Below, in pieces: positions 1 through 10,708 of a DNA stretch of 64,000 nt (position 1 is its first letter; every line of letters begins with the position of its first letter). Position numbers and translations under genes: made by a program. The notes under the pieces are model-generated. The model was not told the DNA's origin. It saw nothing but the letters and a program-made list of their open reading frames with translations, and searched no databases. The stretch comes from Neopestalotiopsis rosae (lineage: Eukaryota; Ascomycota; Sordariomycetes; Amphisphaeriales; Sporocadaceae). The DNA lies in NCBI GenBank assembly GCA_023078685.1, contig JALGAS010000003.1:4464001-4528000 (forward strand), written 5' to 3'.

Positions 1-1509
1 CGAGAAAGGACACAAGCTCGGCCCCCACGGCAGACGTGTTACCAACATCTTCGGTACCATTCAGGCTGATGGCGCGCTGGCAGTATTCCAAAATGCTCAG
101 CAACAAGACAAGCCGCGCCGTTCTGACTAATATGATGGTGCACGCTGTTTCAGGGTCGAAGAAGGTCCCACTGGTCGCGACCTCACCTAGTGCAGGTGGT
201 GCACCGCGGCTCTCAAATATCTGCTTCCAATATGATTCGGCCTCGGCATCCCAGCTGTCGAACTCATCGAGTGCTTTGAAACACTCGAAAAGAATTGAAG
301 ACTCGTGCTCGGTATTGTCATGCTGATCGCTTGGTTGGCAGTTGACCTCCCCTTGTCCCTGAAGCGCACTGGGAACCTCCTCGCACCTCATCAGACTGTG
401 CCGAAGAGAAACGCTTCTGGTCATGAGTGACATGGCGCGCATCATCGGGTCGAACACGCTCAGCGACGCGACTAGACTGCCGGGATCACCGTACCTGTCG
501 TCTCCTCTCAGGAATGAGTATACTTGCTGGAAGACTATTAGTCCACGCTACATTCACGAATAATCTGTGAAGCTCACTAGTTTAATCAGAGCCAACATGA
601 ATAATTCAAAGCCTCTGTTGGTGCAAAGCTGTTCCATGCCTCTTCTCTCCAAGAGATAGTACAGACCCGGTGCATGCTCACACGGATCGCCCCAGTCCTC
701 TCCACTGATGTCCTGCAACGATGTTTAGTAATTGATGGATGCAAGTTCTATCAAAGCACTGGTGCCAAATACCTTGAACAAGCACAGCAGTAGTACTGAA
801 GCGAGGACTCTATCATCGGTGACATCAGCTTCGTTTTGAATCCGATTGCGCAATGCCACGACGGTGCGCCCATAGTTCTGATAAGATTGCAGGCGGAAGG
901 TGTTGCCGCCAAACTGATTGAACGCCGCCATCTGGGCGACGGCGAGGGTCGCGAGTTCCAAGATACCATGGTCATGAGGGCTGTACAGGCTCGGAAGGAA
1001 GCTCAGATGGCCGGGGAAGCTGTCTTTTGCCTCTCCTGGCGTGACAAAGCGACGGATAAAGTAGCAAAGTGACACCTCATCGTACGAGATGGGGAGCGAT
1101 GGCGCAAGCGACGCCGCCGTCCCGCGGTCTTTGACAACTACATCAGTGGCATCTTTTTGCTGAGAACCAGACTGCCGCCGAGGTTTCCGCGCACCGCCAA
1201 GTTCCTCTTTTGGCGGCGTTGCAGCATTGGAGCTGGTGGTATGTATGCGAAACTGGAACTGATCGCTGTAGCCAGGACACGGCTTGCCATAGAGATAACA
1301 GCGTCTGCACGACGGCCTAGTCTCGTCGCACTGCACCCGTTAGCAGCCAAGCTCACTCGTGTGAAATTCTTGTGTGTTCAGCTTATCATGGCGAAAACGG
1401 CCTTTGACATCGCTCTAGCAATGCATGTCCTGAAGAAGCAATGACCGACCTTGATCTTGCGCTGGCGACAGCGCTGACACCCAGTGCTATACCGTCCCGG
1501 GAAGACCAT
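1..1509 (-). CDS. Zn2Cys6 fungal-type transcription factor, 3' end cut by window edge
   Basis: Nuclear DNA-binding regulator; its target is unknown. I read four exons, 1450-1509, 773-1330, 578-712 and 1-526, all in phase, starting at the ATG at 1509-1507. The binuclear zinc cluster spans the first intron: CQRC and RQRKIKC, then C-x6-C-x2-C-x6-C (residues about 11-38), with the exact C-x2-C-x6-C-x6-C-x2-C-x6-C spacing. A basic linker follows, then a helical middle region typical of Zn2Cys6 proteins (fungal-specific transcription factor domain). The frame is still open at base 1, so the C-terminus lies outside. Introns are short with good GTRNGT donors; the first ends in a ctaac branch point close to the AG. 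Membership of the family is firm; the exon 3/4 junction is my best reading. Confidence 0.85.
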
Positions 1510-2228
1510 TGCCGACAGCTATAATGGTACTAGGTTTAGTTGAGTAAAGTGGAGATAACGTGCATAGTCGCAATTATTCCGTGTGAGAGAAGGATCCGAT
1601 TATGTGAACAATAGCTCAGAATGGATTATTGATTGGTATTAGGATGAGGTTTTTTTCTGGCCGATAGGGAAGGATTCTCGGAGTAATGACAGAATTAAGA
1701 AACATGTGCGAAGAAAGCGACGTGGATTCGGTGGAAAGCTCGAAATCCGAAAATCTGGGGAGGCGGAGAGGGCGGGCCTCAGCGCTACATTTGATTGACC
1801 CAAGGCTGCTAAGCTAACCTTAGCTACCCCTGACAGAGTCACTGCCGCGTTCTCCAGGGCGTGGGGGTGGCCCTAACCCGTCAAAGTTTAGCTTGCGAGA
1901 AGCGAGAAGCTATAACCAGGTCATATGCCAACTACTTTTGACGAGCGAAAGCCGAGGTTTGCTCCCCGCCGCCGAATGCATCACCAGCAGAAACTCGTCC
2001 AAGCCTTCGGATCTGATAATTATAGTGGAAACAGGTTTTGAATATGAGAAATTGGTGTTTGTGATATCGCGGTGAAGATCTACTATTACTAAATACACGA
2101 TCACCTCAACTTTGTGAAATACATTTCTACGAGTGTGCTGGCATTAAATTTACAAAAGCCTTTACTCAAGTCTTTTGATTTCTGCTAGATCACTACTACA
2201 AACGCAACATATATCATCCAAAGCAACT
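1510..2228. other. Intergenic spacer between divergent genes
   Basis: This is the shared upstream region of the minus-strand regulator and the plus-strand SDR. Short open frames on both strands have no recognisable content. No tRNA, repeat or transposon was seen. Confidence 0.5.
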
Positions 2229-3026
2229 ATGACATCGATACTGTACTCTCCAGCCATTGGCATCGCGGCAGCTGCTCACAATGTCCTCTTATCACCACTC
2301 ATTCATGGACCCTTGCTGTTTACAGCAACATTCGCACCTCAGGTCATACACCAGGCCGTCTCCACAATCATCTCACGTCTTCCAATTCTCAACGATGCAT
2401 CACCACAGTTGATAGAGCAATCTACCATCACAGCCATCCGCGCTCTTTTTGCACTTAGTCTCATTCGTCAAGTAAACCAATGGCTCACCACTATGGCTAC
2501 GAACTCGTGGAGGCTCACCAAAAGCCGAGGCTGGGACTGGCCCCAAGAAATCGCCGTAGTCACGGGAGGCTCCAGCGGCATTGGCAAGGACATTGTTGAG
2601 AATCTCACGTCCATGGGGGTGCGCGTTGCCGTTCTCGACATCCAGCCGCTGCACAAGTCCATGGAGTCGAACGCGCGCATCAAGTTCTACCAGTGCGACG
2701 TGACCTCGTCCCAGTCCGTGGCCGCGGCCGGCGACGCCATCCGCCGCGAGCTCGGCCACCCGACCATCCTGGTCAACAATGCCGGCGTCGCCCGCCCCAT
2801 GTCCATCCTCAAGATACCTGAGCCGCTGCTGCGCAAGGTCTTTGACGTAAACTGTCTCTCGCTGTGGCTGACGACCAAGGAGTTCTTGCCCCGCATGATC
2901 CAGACCAACAAGGGCCACGTCGTCACCGTCACCAGCATCGCGTCCTTTGTCGGCCTGCAGTCATGGACGCTGCGTCCTCTTCGTTGCCGTCCGAGTATTG
3001 TTCTCACCCCGAGCAAAGCAATCTAG
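2229..3026 (+). pseudogene. Truncated short-chain dehydrogenase/reductase (5' part of a chimeric locus)
   Basis: The N-terminal two thirds of an NAD(P)-dependent SDR resembling the membrane-associated retinol-dehydrogenase-like (SDR16C) type. The true start is the ATG at 2229; the longer frame begins only at a TTG. A hydrophobic N-terminal segment (residues about 10-80) precedes the Rossmann fold, with TGGSSGIG at 112-119 and NNAG at 183-186. Homology-like sequence runs through VTSIASFVGL (about 234-243), then stops abruptly. The following 21 residues are unlike any SDR, and the catalytic YxxxK is missing, so the product cannot be a working SDR. The break falls near base 2960, where rax2-derived sequence begins in another frame. 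It could be expressed as a truncated protein, but more likely it is a relic. Confidence 0.8.
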
Positions 3027-4035
3027 GATTCTACCAATCCTTACCGTCGTTCGCCCAGAGAATAGGCTTGTACTTGCAAAACTCGACTGGAGGATTGAAT
3101 GGGCTTTTCGAATACGACCCCAGCAAGGCAACTGTCGATACTTCCGATTTCAGTACTTCGCAATTCGACAAGTTGGGATCTGGTTTCGACAGTCGGTCGG
3201 CCGTGACGACTCTGGTTCAGGATGGAGATATTACCTACATTGGTGGCAACTTCTCGTCAGACAGCGTCAAGAACATTGTCGGCATTGATACCGCCAATAA
3301 CTTGACAGTCGAGCTCGATGGCGGCTTGAATGGCGCAGTCAACTCGCTCTATGCCTTGGATGGACAAGTTTACGCTGGCGGCGACTTTGATAACAACCTG
3401 GACGGCTCCGAGTCAAGCCTTAGTCACGTGGCAGTTTACGATGCCAGCAGCAAGCAATGGTCGCCCCTTGGCGCTGGTGTTGATGGTCCGGTTGCTAGCG
3501 TCGCTCCCATGACGCTCAACGTTAGCAGCAGCACCGCCGAGACTGTTGTCGCCTTGACAGGTTCCTTCAATAGCTTGATTGCTTTCGATGACAACTCGGC
3601 AATCTCAGTCAATGGTTTCGCCGTTTGGGTGCCATCGCAAAAGAACTGGCTGCAACATGTCAATGGTACTTATCCTTCTGTCAGTGGTCTGCTGACAACA
3701 TCCACGCTCAATGCTACTAACGGCATGTCGTTGTATGCCGGCTCGTTGTCATCTAAGGCAATCAGCGCCAACGGCGTTGTCGCCATGGGCGAGACGCTTG
3801 GAACCTTCCCCGTCGACTTTACGTCCGAGTCTACGAGCAGCAACACCTCGAGCACAACTACCAAACGCGCTTCCGTGATCAACAGCACTGATACACTCAC
3901 CGGTGTGCAGGCTGGTGCATTCTACAACAGTGGTGCTGTTACTATTCTTGCTGGCCACTTCACGGCAACTACTAGCAATGGCTCAACTGCAAGCAACCTA
4001 GTCATCATCGATGGTGACAACAATAATGCTACTAC
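3020..4035 (+). pseudogene. rax2: Internal fragment of a Rax2-like polarity protein gene
   Basis: About 340 codons match the central repeat region of Rax2, a large (about 1,200 residue) single-pass cell-surface protein marking growth sites in ascomycetes. Visible features are repeated GG-F/L-NGAV..LYVGGDF-type beta-propeller blades, many N-x-S/T sites, VWVPSQKNWL and a Ser/Thr-rich stretch. The frame is open from 2864 to 4138, but both ends are foreign: upstream it overlaps the SDR in another frame, and downstream it runs out of frame into hydrolase sequence. It lacks the signal peptide and the C-terminal membrane anchor of Rax2. The intact frame suggests a fairly recent insertion or a still-selected chimera. 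Family assignment is from recognition of the pattern, not from a search; edges are uncertain by about 50 bp. Confidence 0.7.
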
Positions 4036-5081
4036 TGGACAAAGAATGGTCTCTCAATCAGGCAGTCCGCATGCGCACAGTCAGGCTACTGCTGTTATAC
4101 TGGTCACGGTCTCGCTGGGGCGATCGCCTGAGGCTTGAGCCCGGTCGTGAGCGGGACAGATTTGAGATCATCCATCCATCCTCGTCCAAACTGTACACGG
4201 AGCCGCTTGACGATCCCTTCATACGCCCGGCCACCATAGGCGGAACTTGGACGCCAGCCAGACCCAACACTGGTAAATCAAGCGCCCGCATCACTTTTGT
4301 GCTGCACTTTCATGGCGGAGGCTTTGTGATTGGCGATGGCCGCGATCACGACACTGGCCTCTTGGCCCAGTGCCTGCTACTGAACCTCAAGTGTGATTTT
4401 GTCTTCACGCCACAGTACAGATTAGCGAGCAGCAAAGGCGGAGAGTTTCCGGCGCCGATCCAGGATGCCCTCACTTCCTATCTCCATCTTACGAGAAATT
4501 TGTCCATTCCAGGTGATCAGATCATCCTGTCGGGCGACTCTGCCGGAGGCAATATGGTTCTTGGTCTGATGAGATACATCACGGACTACGGGAAAGAGCT
4601 CGGGATCCCTCCCCCTCGGGCTCTTACTTTGTGGTCACCGTGGGTATCTGTGGACTCGGCCTTGACCCAGGATATTCTCCTATCGCCTAACCATCTATCA
4701 GATTACATCAATGCTGATTTTGGCCGATGGGGTGCCATTGAAGTATCAGGATCCGGTCTAATCGATACGACTGGCCCCTACCTCTGCCCGCTGAAGCATC
4801 CTTTCGACCTGGATCCCTCGATTCCCGTGTTCGTGCACGCCGGAGAGCGAGAAGTTCTTCTGCATGATATAAGCGAGTTCTCTAGGCTTTTTCGCAATCA
4901 CGGCTGGTCTCTTTCATATCATGTATCCAAGGGATGTCCTCATGACATCTTATTGCTGGGATCACGTATTGGCTTCGCTCGACAAGCCCAAGAAGCTGTG
5001 AAACATGCGAGGGACTTTCTCTCGACGCGCACAACGCCAAAGACTTCGGTATTGCGGTTCAAGGAAGATGTCACGAATTGA
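4011..5081 (+). CDS. Alpha/beta-hydrolase (HSL-like), N-terminus lost and replaced
   Basis: A serine esterase/lipase-type hydrolase of the alpha/beta-hydrolase-3 fold. In the 356-residue frame from the ATG at 4011, the oxyanion motif HGGG is at 101-104, the nucleophile motif GDSAG at 175-179, the acidic segment GEREVLLHD follows, and the catalytic His lies in CPHDILLLG near the C-terminus. The triad is therefore complete. Family members normally begin with a hydrophobic N-terminal segment of roughly 40-60 residues; here that part is gone and the first eight or so codons come from rax2-derived DNA read in another frame. An active cytosolic enzyme is possible if the locus is transcribed. With the SDR piece and the downstream flavin monooxygenase it could once have belonged to a ketone/ester catabolic or biosynthetic group (inference). 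Confidence 0.75.
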   Translation: MVTTIMLLLDKEWSLNQAVRMRTVRLLLLYWSRSRWGDRLRLEPGRERDRFEIIHPSSSKLYTEPLDDPFIRPATIGGTWTPARPNTGKSSARITFVLHFHGGGFVIGDGRDHDTGLLAQCLLLNLKCDFVFTPQYRLASSKGGEFPAPIQDALTSYLHLTRNLSIPGDQIILSGDSAGGNMVLGLMRYITDYGKELGIPPPRALTLWSPWVSVDSALTQDILLSPNHLSDYINADFGRWGAIEVSGSGLIDTTGPYLCPLKHPFDLDPSIPVFVHAGEREVLLHDISEFSRLFRNHGWSLSYHVSKGCPHDILLLGSRIGFARQAQEAVKHARDFLSTRTTPKTSVLRFKEDVTN

Positions 5082-6133
5082 GCAGTTATCAAAAGAAATA
5101 TCTGTGTCTAGATTAAGCATCTATGTAATCAAATTATCATTCAATCTTCTTCACAAGATTATAATTGCTAGGAGTATCTCATACAACGAGTGTTCTCAAC
5201 GTGCAGTGAACCATTGCCTCTTCGACCATTTACTATTTTCGCTGCCGTATGGTCGCCGGTGGCTCTGATGTCATTTCAGGCCCCGAGATTCTTGACAGCA
5301 TCTTCGGTAGTGGGGCATGGAGTCGTCGCTGCCTAGGTAGGTAGGCGGAGGGTCTTCACATGCTAGATACAGTCATATGACCACAAGGCGACTGCGATGA
5401 CCGACTTCCGAATATTCTAATGTATTGATTGTCCGAGGAGGCACACAAGACTTCAAGATAAAACATAAAACAATACAGAAAAGGTTTCTTTCTCTCGAAC
5501 AGCACAAGCAATCGCCCCCAGACCAGCCAGTTCTTAGGTGCGAGTGGGACCAATTCACTAGTGTCCTGCACCCATCCAACATGAACAGAAAGCGCTTTTC
5601 CTTATTCTTACCATGCTTGCGGCTAGTGCGTCCATATTGTTGGAGATCTGCCTTTGGCACTATACTATCCGGTACCTTGCAGTGGGCGCCTAAGTACCAG
5701 GGAATTGACTTTGACACATGCGGGGGAGGCACTAAATATTTGCTAAAGCTTCACAGATCAGCATCGGCTGGGCACCAAGATCGGTGCCACAAACGCGATG
5801 CAAACACCACTATCATTGTTCGCGCATTCTGATTGACGACATCTCGCTTTTTCTTTAGCACTGCCGAGGCTGCAAACCTCGGGGCCGCGATGATGCGATG
5901 TGGGTGTCTGAAAGAAACTCGGGGTTCGGGTCTGCGCAGGCCAGTGCTCGGCAAAATCTTCGATCATCGACAACCTTATATGCTTATATGCTTTGGTGTG
6001 TATCAGGTGGTTTGGGTATCAGGAAAATTCTAGATATTGCCATCGATTGTTTGTCGGTGAATGAGTTTTTCTACCACGAATCTCTTTAACAAATTTCAAC
6101 ACTGAGCATTCACATATTTGTCCACATACCACA
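5082..6133. other. Intergenic spacer upstream of the flavin monooxygenase
   Basis: About 1 kb with only short overlapping open frames and no recognisable protein. A small ctaggtaggtagg run sits near 5332. TATA-like ttatatgcttatatg lies near 5976-5990, roughly 150 bp before the monooxygenase ATG. Confidence 0.4.
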
Positions 6134-7606
6134 ATGGCGTTGCAATCGCCCTCATCCGAGACAGACTTTGACGTGGCCATCATAGGTGCTGGCATCTCTG
6201 GCATCAATGCGGCCTATCGCATACAGTCTGAAGGACCTCCTGGTCTCAAATACTGCATACTTGAGGGTCGAGAGTCGATGGGAGGCACCTGGGATCTTTT
6301 CAAGTACCCTGGTATTCGCTCCGACTCCGACATTTTCACATTCGGCTTTGCCTGGAGTCCTTGGGAACACAAGGATACAATGGCAACTGGAGAACAGATA
6401 AAGGAATATCTTCTCAAATCTGCCAAGACCTTTGGTATTGATAAGCGCATACGGTATCGCCACAAGGTCGAGGCAGCAGACTGGTCTTCAAAAGATCAGA
6501 AATGGAGTCTGAACGTGAGCTCGCCAGATAGCAAAAGCCCAGTCAGCATACGCTCTCGCTTCTTGTTGCTAGGCACTGGCTACTATGACTACAAGACGCC
6601 CTTGCAGTCAGCCATTCCTGGCATTGAGAAGTTCCAGGGCAAAGTCATCCACCCCCAGTTCTGGCCGGAAGACTATGACTACACCGGCAAGGACGTCGTC
6701 ATTATTGGCAGCGGCGCCACGGCTGTGACTATTCTTCCATCTATAACGGACAAGGCCAAGAGAGCTACGATGCTGCAAAGAAGTCCTGGCTACATCTTCT
6801 CTTTACCGTCCAGCAACCTTTTGACAAACTTGCTCTTCGCCATCCTGCCAGTAGCCATGGCGCAGTGGTTCAACCGGATCATCTGGCTTTTCCGCAGTTA
6901 CCTCACCACCTGGTTCTGTAGATCCTGTCCCGGCCTGGCCAAGAAGTTCATCAAGCACGTTACCGTCCAACAGCTTCCGCCAGACATCAAATGGGACCCG
7001 CACTTCAAACCGTCCTACAACCCGTGGGAGCAGCGTTTCTGCGCCTGCATGAATGGTGACTTTTTCGCGGCGCTGCGTTCAGGCAAGGCCGACGTGGTGA
7101 CGGCCAAGATCAAGGGTGTGACGGAGCGGACCATTGAGCTGGACAGCGGAGCCTCGCTGCACCCGGACGTGATCGTGACGGCCACGGGCCTGCGCCTGCG
7201 CTTCGGCGGCGGCATCCGCTTCTCCCTCGACGGCGCCGGATTCGAGGTGGCCGACAAGTTTGCCTGGAAGGCCGCCATGCTGCAGGACGTGCCCAACCTC
7301 GTCTTCATGACGGGCTACGAGACGGCCTCGTGGACCCTGGGCGCCGACGTCAGCGCCCAGCTCTTCCTGCGCCTCCTCCGCCAGATGGACCGCCGCAGCG
7401 CGCGGGTCGCCACCCCCAAGGTCGCCCCTGCGGCGGCCGATATGCAGGAGAAGCCCATGATGAGCTTGTCCTCTACCTATGTCAAGACGGCGGGCAAGGT
7501 GTTCCCCAAGGGCGGCACGGGACAGTGGAGTCCCAAGTCTAATTATTTCATGAATCTCGCTGATGCCAAATGGGGTGATATGAGCACGGATATTGTATTG
7601 GAGTGA
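6134..7606 (+). CDS. FAD-dependent monooxygenase, Baeyer-Villiger type
   Basis: A 490-residue flavoprotein likely to insert oxygen next to a ketone or to oxidise a heteroatom, using NADPH. The FAD Rossmann motif GAGISG is at 18-23, and the diagnostic FxGxxxHxxxWP fingerprint (FQGKVIHPQFWP) is at 167-178, directly followed by the NADPH motif GSGATA at 192-197. The FxGxxxHxxxW(P/D) fingerprint points to the Baeyer-Villiger/class B group. No intron is needed; the ATG at 6134 follows CACA and starts 12 residues before the first beta strand, as is usual. It lies on the same strand as the SDR and hydrolase pieces upstream, which suggests a former catabolic or secondary-metabolism cluster. The substrate cannot be predicted. 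Confidence 0.9.
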   Translation: MALQSPSSETDFDVAIIGAGISGINAAYRIQSEGPPGLKYCILEGRESMGGTWDLFKYPGIRSDSDIFTFGFAWSPWEHKDTMATGEQIKEYLLKSAKTFGIDKRIRYRHKVEAADWSSKDQKWSLNVSSPDSKSPVSIRSRFLLLGTGYYDYKTPLQSAIPGIEKFQGKVIHPQFWPEDYDYTGKDVVIIGSGATAVTILPSITDKAKRATMLQRSPGYIFSLPSSNLLTNLLFAILPVAMAQWFNRIIWLFRSYLTTWFCRSCPGLAKKFIKHVTVQQLPPDIKWDPHFKPSYNPWEQRFCACMNGDFFAALRSGKADVVTAKIKGVTERTIELDSGASLHPDVIVTATGLRLRFGGGIRFSLDGAGFEVADKFAWKAAMLQDVPNLVFMTGYETASWTLGADVSAQLFLRLLRQMDRRSARVATPKVAPAAADMQEKPMMSLSSTYVKTAGKVFPKGGTGQWSPKSNYFMNLADAKWGDMSTDIVLE

Positions 7607-8419
7607 TTATATTGGTTTAGAATGTACTCGGGAGATAATTCTCGTCTCAATGCAGCATTAATCACAAGTCAACATCTATTGTATTCATTTGTGCTTCATG
7701 TCCAATAAATCTAGTGAACTCGCGTAATGTTGTTCTAAGTCATATTTTGACGGCTACTTACCACAAGCACAAGAGTATAATGTAACGCAATATGACGTCT
7801 GATCTTAACGGAGTATGTCACATCCCGTCACGAACTATCAGACACACGTAGTTTTACAAGCGGCTAGCGCCTATTGACAGCATTTATCAACCAGCCTTTC
7901 CGCAAAGGTCCAGAATGTACTGACCTTGAGAACGAAAGGCAAGTCCATCTCCCCAGAAAAACGCAGATTGGTAATGCGTTCCCCAGAGTGGTAGACTAAT
8001 GCACCTGAGCACACGCCTAACCCTGGACCCCTGTGCGTGGCTTGAATGCGGGGAATTAGCTTCATGGCGATCTTCGCGGAGCATAGACACTAGTGAAAAA
8101 TGATATTGGCCGTGTCGTATCGGTACTTCTGTCGCAGTGGTCAGTACCATCCGTTTTTGGCTCAGTGCTCGATTGTATAGACGAAGCCTTGCTGAGTATG
8201 TCCATCTGTCGGGCAGAGTCACATGGCAGCTCGGAGTTCCTGTAGGACGTTGTTTATAGGTGGGATCGAAGTATTACATCACAGGCTTCCTAGCCAGTAT
8301 TAAATTGTCGGGCTGGAGTATCAACAGTCTGCAGGTCGACAAACCAAACGCCTGTAATAGTCTGATACTACAATCGTATTTGGAAGTACACTATAGACTT
8401 GTGAAAGATCACTTCCAAA
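7607..8419. other. Intergenic spacer
   Basis: AT-rich 3' flank of the monooxygenase, then the upstream region of the Sec14-like gene. Open frames on the minus strand at 7871-8222 lack an ATG and any family feature. Nothing else was seen. Confidence 0.4.
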
Positions 8420-9665
8420 ATGACGAGCACACTTAACAACTTTGACAGCCTCAGCAGTCTGAGCAAGACTGAAATACAAAAGCTTCAGGAGACATGGGCT
8501 CATCTGCTCCAGTTGTGCGGCGTCGCCAACGAGGGTGACCCCAGCGACGTGGCATCAACAGCGCCGTCCTCCAAGCTCGGCCACGCATACGCACAGGACA
8601 TTGAGCCAGAGGCCTTTCGGCGGAGCCTGTGGAACTTTATCCTGTCCGAGGACCCGGACGCGCTGGTGCTGCGGTTCCTGCGGGCGCGCAAGTGGGACGT
8701 GGACAAGGCGCTGACCATGCTGCTGTCGGCCGTGGCGTGGCGGGACGAGCGCCGGCTCGAGGAGACGGTCATCCTCCGGGGCGAGAGCGTCGCGCTCGAG
8801 GCCCAGAAGACGCCCGACGAGGCCGGCTTCGTCCAGCAGTACCGCTCCGGCAAGAGCTACGTCCGCGGCACCGACTTTGAGCGCCGCCCCGTCTACGTGA
8901 TCCGCGTCCGGCTGCACGACCCCAACGCCCAGTCGGCCCAGTCCATGGAGGACTACGTCTTGCACAACATTGAGAGTATCCGGTTGCTTATCCAGCCGCC
9001 TTATGACAAGTGCTGTTTACTTTTTGACCTGACTGGCTTCGGGCTCAAGAATATGGACTTTCATGTCGTCAAGTTTCTGCTCTCCGTGTTTGAGGCTAGA
9101 TATCCGGAGACGCTGGGCTTGGTACTTATACACAATGCGCCGTTCATTTTCTGGGGTAAAAATCGACTCATCTCACTTTGAATTTGGTCCCCAAGGCTAA
9201 CGATTTGTCACAGGTATATGGAACATCATCAAAGGTCTCCTTGATCCCGTAGTTGCGTCGAAAATCAATTTCACTCGCAGGACCGGGGATCTGCTCAAAT
9301 TCATCCCGGAAGAGAATCTCCAGTCCGACTATGGCGGCGGAGACGCTTGGGACTACGAATACGTGGAACCGGAAGCGTGTGAAGATGAGAGACTACAGCA
9401 CACCGAGAAGAGAGACGAGATCCAGAAGGAGCGCAATGAGCTCATCCAGATGTTTGAGAAGGAGACGGCGCAGTGGGCTGCTCTTGGCAAAGAGAATCCA
9501 AGCATCAGCGAGAAGCAGGCATACCGCAAGGATGTGGCAGATCAGATTCGGCAAAACTACTGGAAGCTGGACCCTTACATCAGGGCGAGGACGTACCACC
9601 AGCGCGTTGGGATTGTGGATGAGGAGGGCAATGTAGATTTCATGGCTGCCAAGTATGGAAAGTAG
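8420..9665 (+). CDS. Sec14-like CRAL-TRIO lipid-transfer protein
   Basis: A predicted 395-residue phosphatidylinositol/phosphatidylcholine transfer-type protein, cytosolic or membrane-peripheral. Exons are 8420-9155 and 9214-9665; the 58-nt intron has a gtaaaa donor and a ctaac branch point, and the join gives FIFWGIWNIIKGLLDP, the conserved end of the CRAL-TRIO core. The N-terminal CRAL-TRIO-N helix pair reads LRFLRARKWDVDKAL...AVAWR (about residues 90-115), then the lipid-binding domain with LLFDLTGFGLKNMD. After it comes an acidic and coiled stretch (EKRDEIQKERNELIQ), a tail seen in fungal Sec14 homologues of the CSR1/PDR17 kind. The GC-rich middle contrasts with the AT-richer ends. The exact paralogue is uncertain. 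Confidence 0.9.
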
Positions 9666-10708
9666 GCATCTCTGTTTTCGTGATTGGATTGGATTAGTAA
9701 ATGATGGAATATTCAACCAGCTTGCTCTGAAATCTAACACTCTTGCCTTCTCGTAACAATTTTGTTGATGTCGCCGAGCATCACATTTGCGGACCTTGTT
9801 CGGACGTGATATCCACACCATTTTGTGGGACACAGCCTTACCTTCAACGCTAACTATGACCCTTGCGCTCATTCTCTCCGGTCGAGATATGGAGCGGGTG
9901 CTGCAAACTGCGGTAAAATGATCGAGATTGCAAGAACGCCTATTTTTACGATACGTATATTACGATAAGATCATACACGATCAAGATAGCACATGTCAGA
10001 ACTGGGAGACTTACCGGCCGATTGGTTCGGTACGCTGTCGGCGTGCAGCAGCACCTGCAATGGGGGCAATGTTTATTGCACTAACTATCCATCCAGTCAA
10101 CGTCAGCCTCAGGAAGGGAATCACAAGGGAGCAGCACCTTGGACCAAAAGTTCCTCGGTATAGCCCTTGGCTGGACCTTTGGGAGATGCTCTTCGAAATG
10201 CTCTAAGAAGAATAGTATGCACAAACAATCGAGATTTCATCCAATAGCAAAGCTTGCGAAGTGTGCCACTGGGCGGCGAGTGCTCAGCGAAGATTGGGCT
10301 AACGACCACTGGGAAAGGATTCTCATTCTAGGCGAGTAGTAGTGGAGACCATTCCAGGATGACCATCCGTTCCCGTGCGGGGAAAACCTGTTAGTGTGTT
10401 GTGGGGTAGCACGGGTATGCTGATCTTTGAGAAGCCTTAACCCTAAACAGCGTGACCAAGTGAGTATGGGGTAGCGAGCCTAAACCTACTTGGGCTTGCC
10501 ATCGTGTGACTTGAGATCACCGCACGGCACATCAACCAGACCTGAGATTGTCTGTTTGGGCGCTGGCTCGTATATACCAAGTGTTGCACCTAAGCGCAAT
10601 CGCTGTCGCGTCATCCGTTGAGCATGCAGCACCGCCATTCTCTCCAACGGTACGCAGCTTCTCTGGTGCCGTAATTGCTTCTTGTTCGAGTTTTTGGTGC
10701 TCGTGAAT
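9666..10708. other. Intergenic spacer
   Basis: About 1 kb without a convincing gene on either strand. A single telomere-like taaccctaa occurs near 10439 but is not repeated. Confidence 0.4.

Noticed and set aside
2400..2918. 172-codon open frame on the minus strand opposite the SDR
   Set aside because: It is a GC-rich shadow of the SDR coding strand, with no family features.
7871..8222. Minus-strand open frames of 64 and 111 codons
   Set aside because: No ATG start, no homology pattern and no promoter signal.
10436..10448. Telomere-like ttaaccctaa
   Set aside because: It is a single copy in a spacer, without a tandem array; chance is enough.
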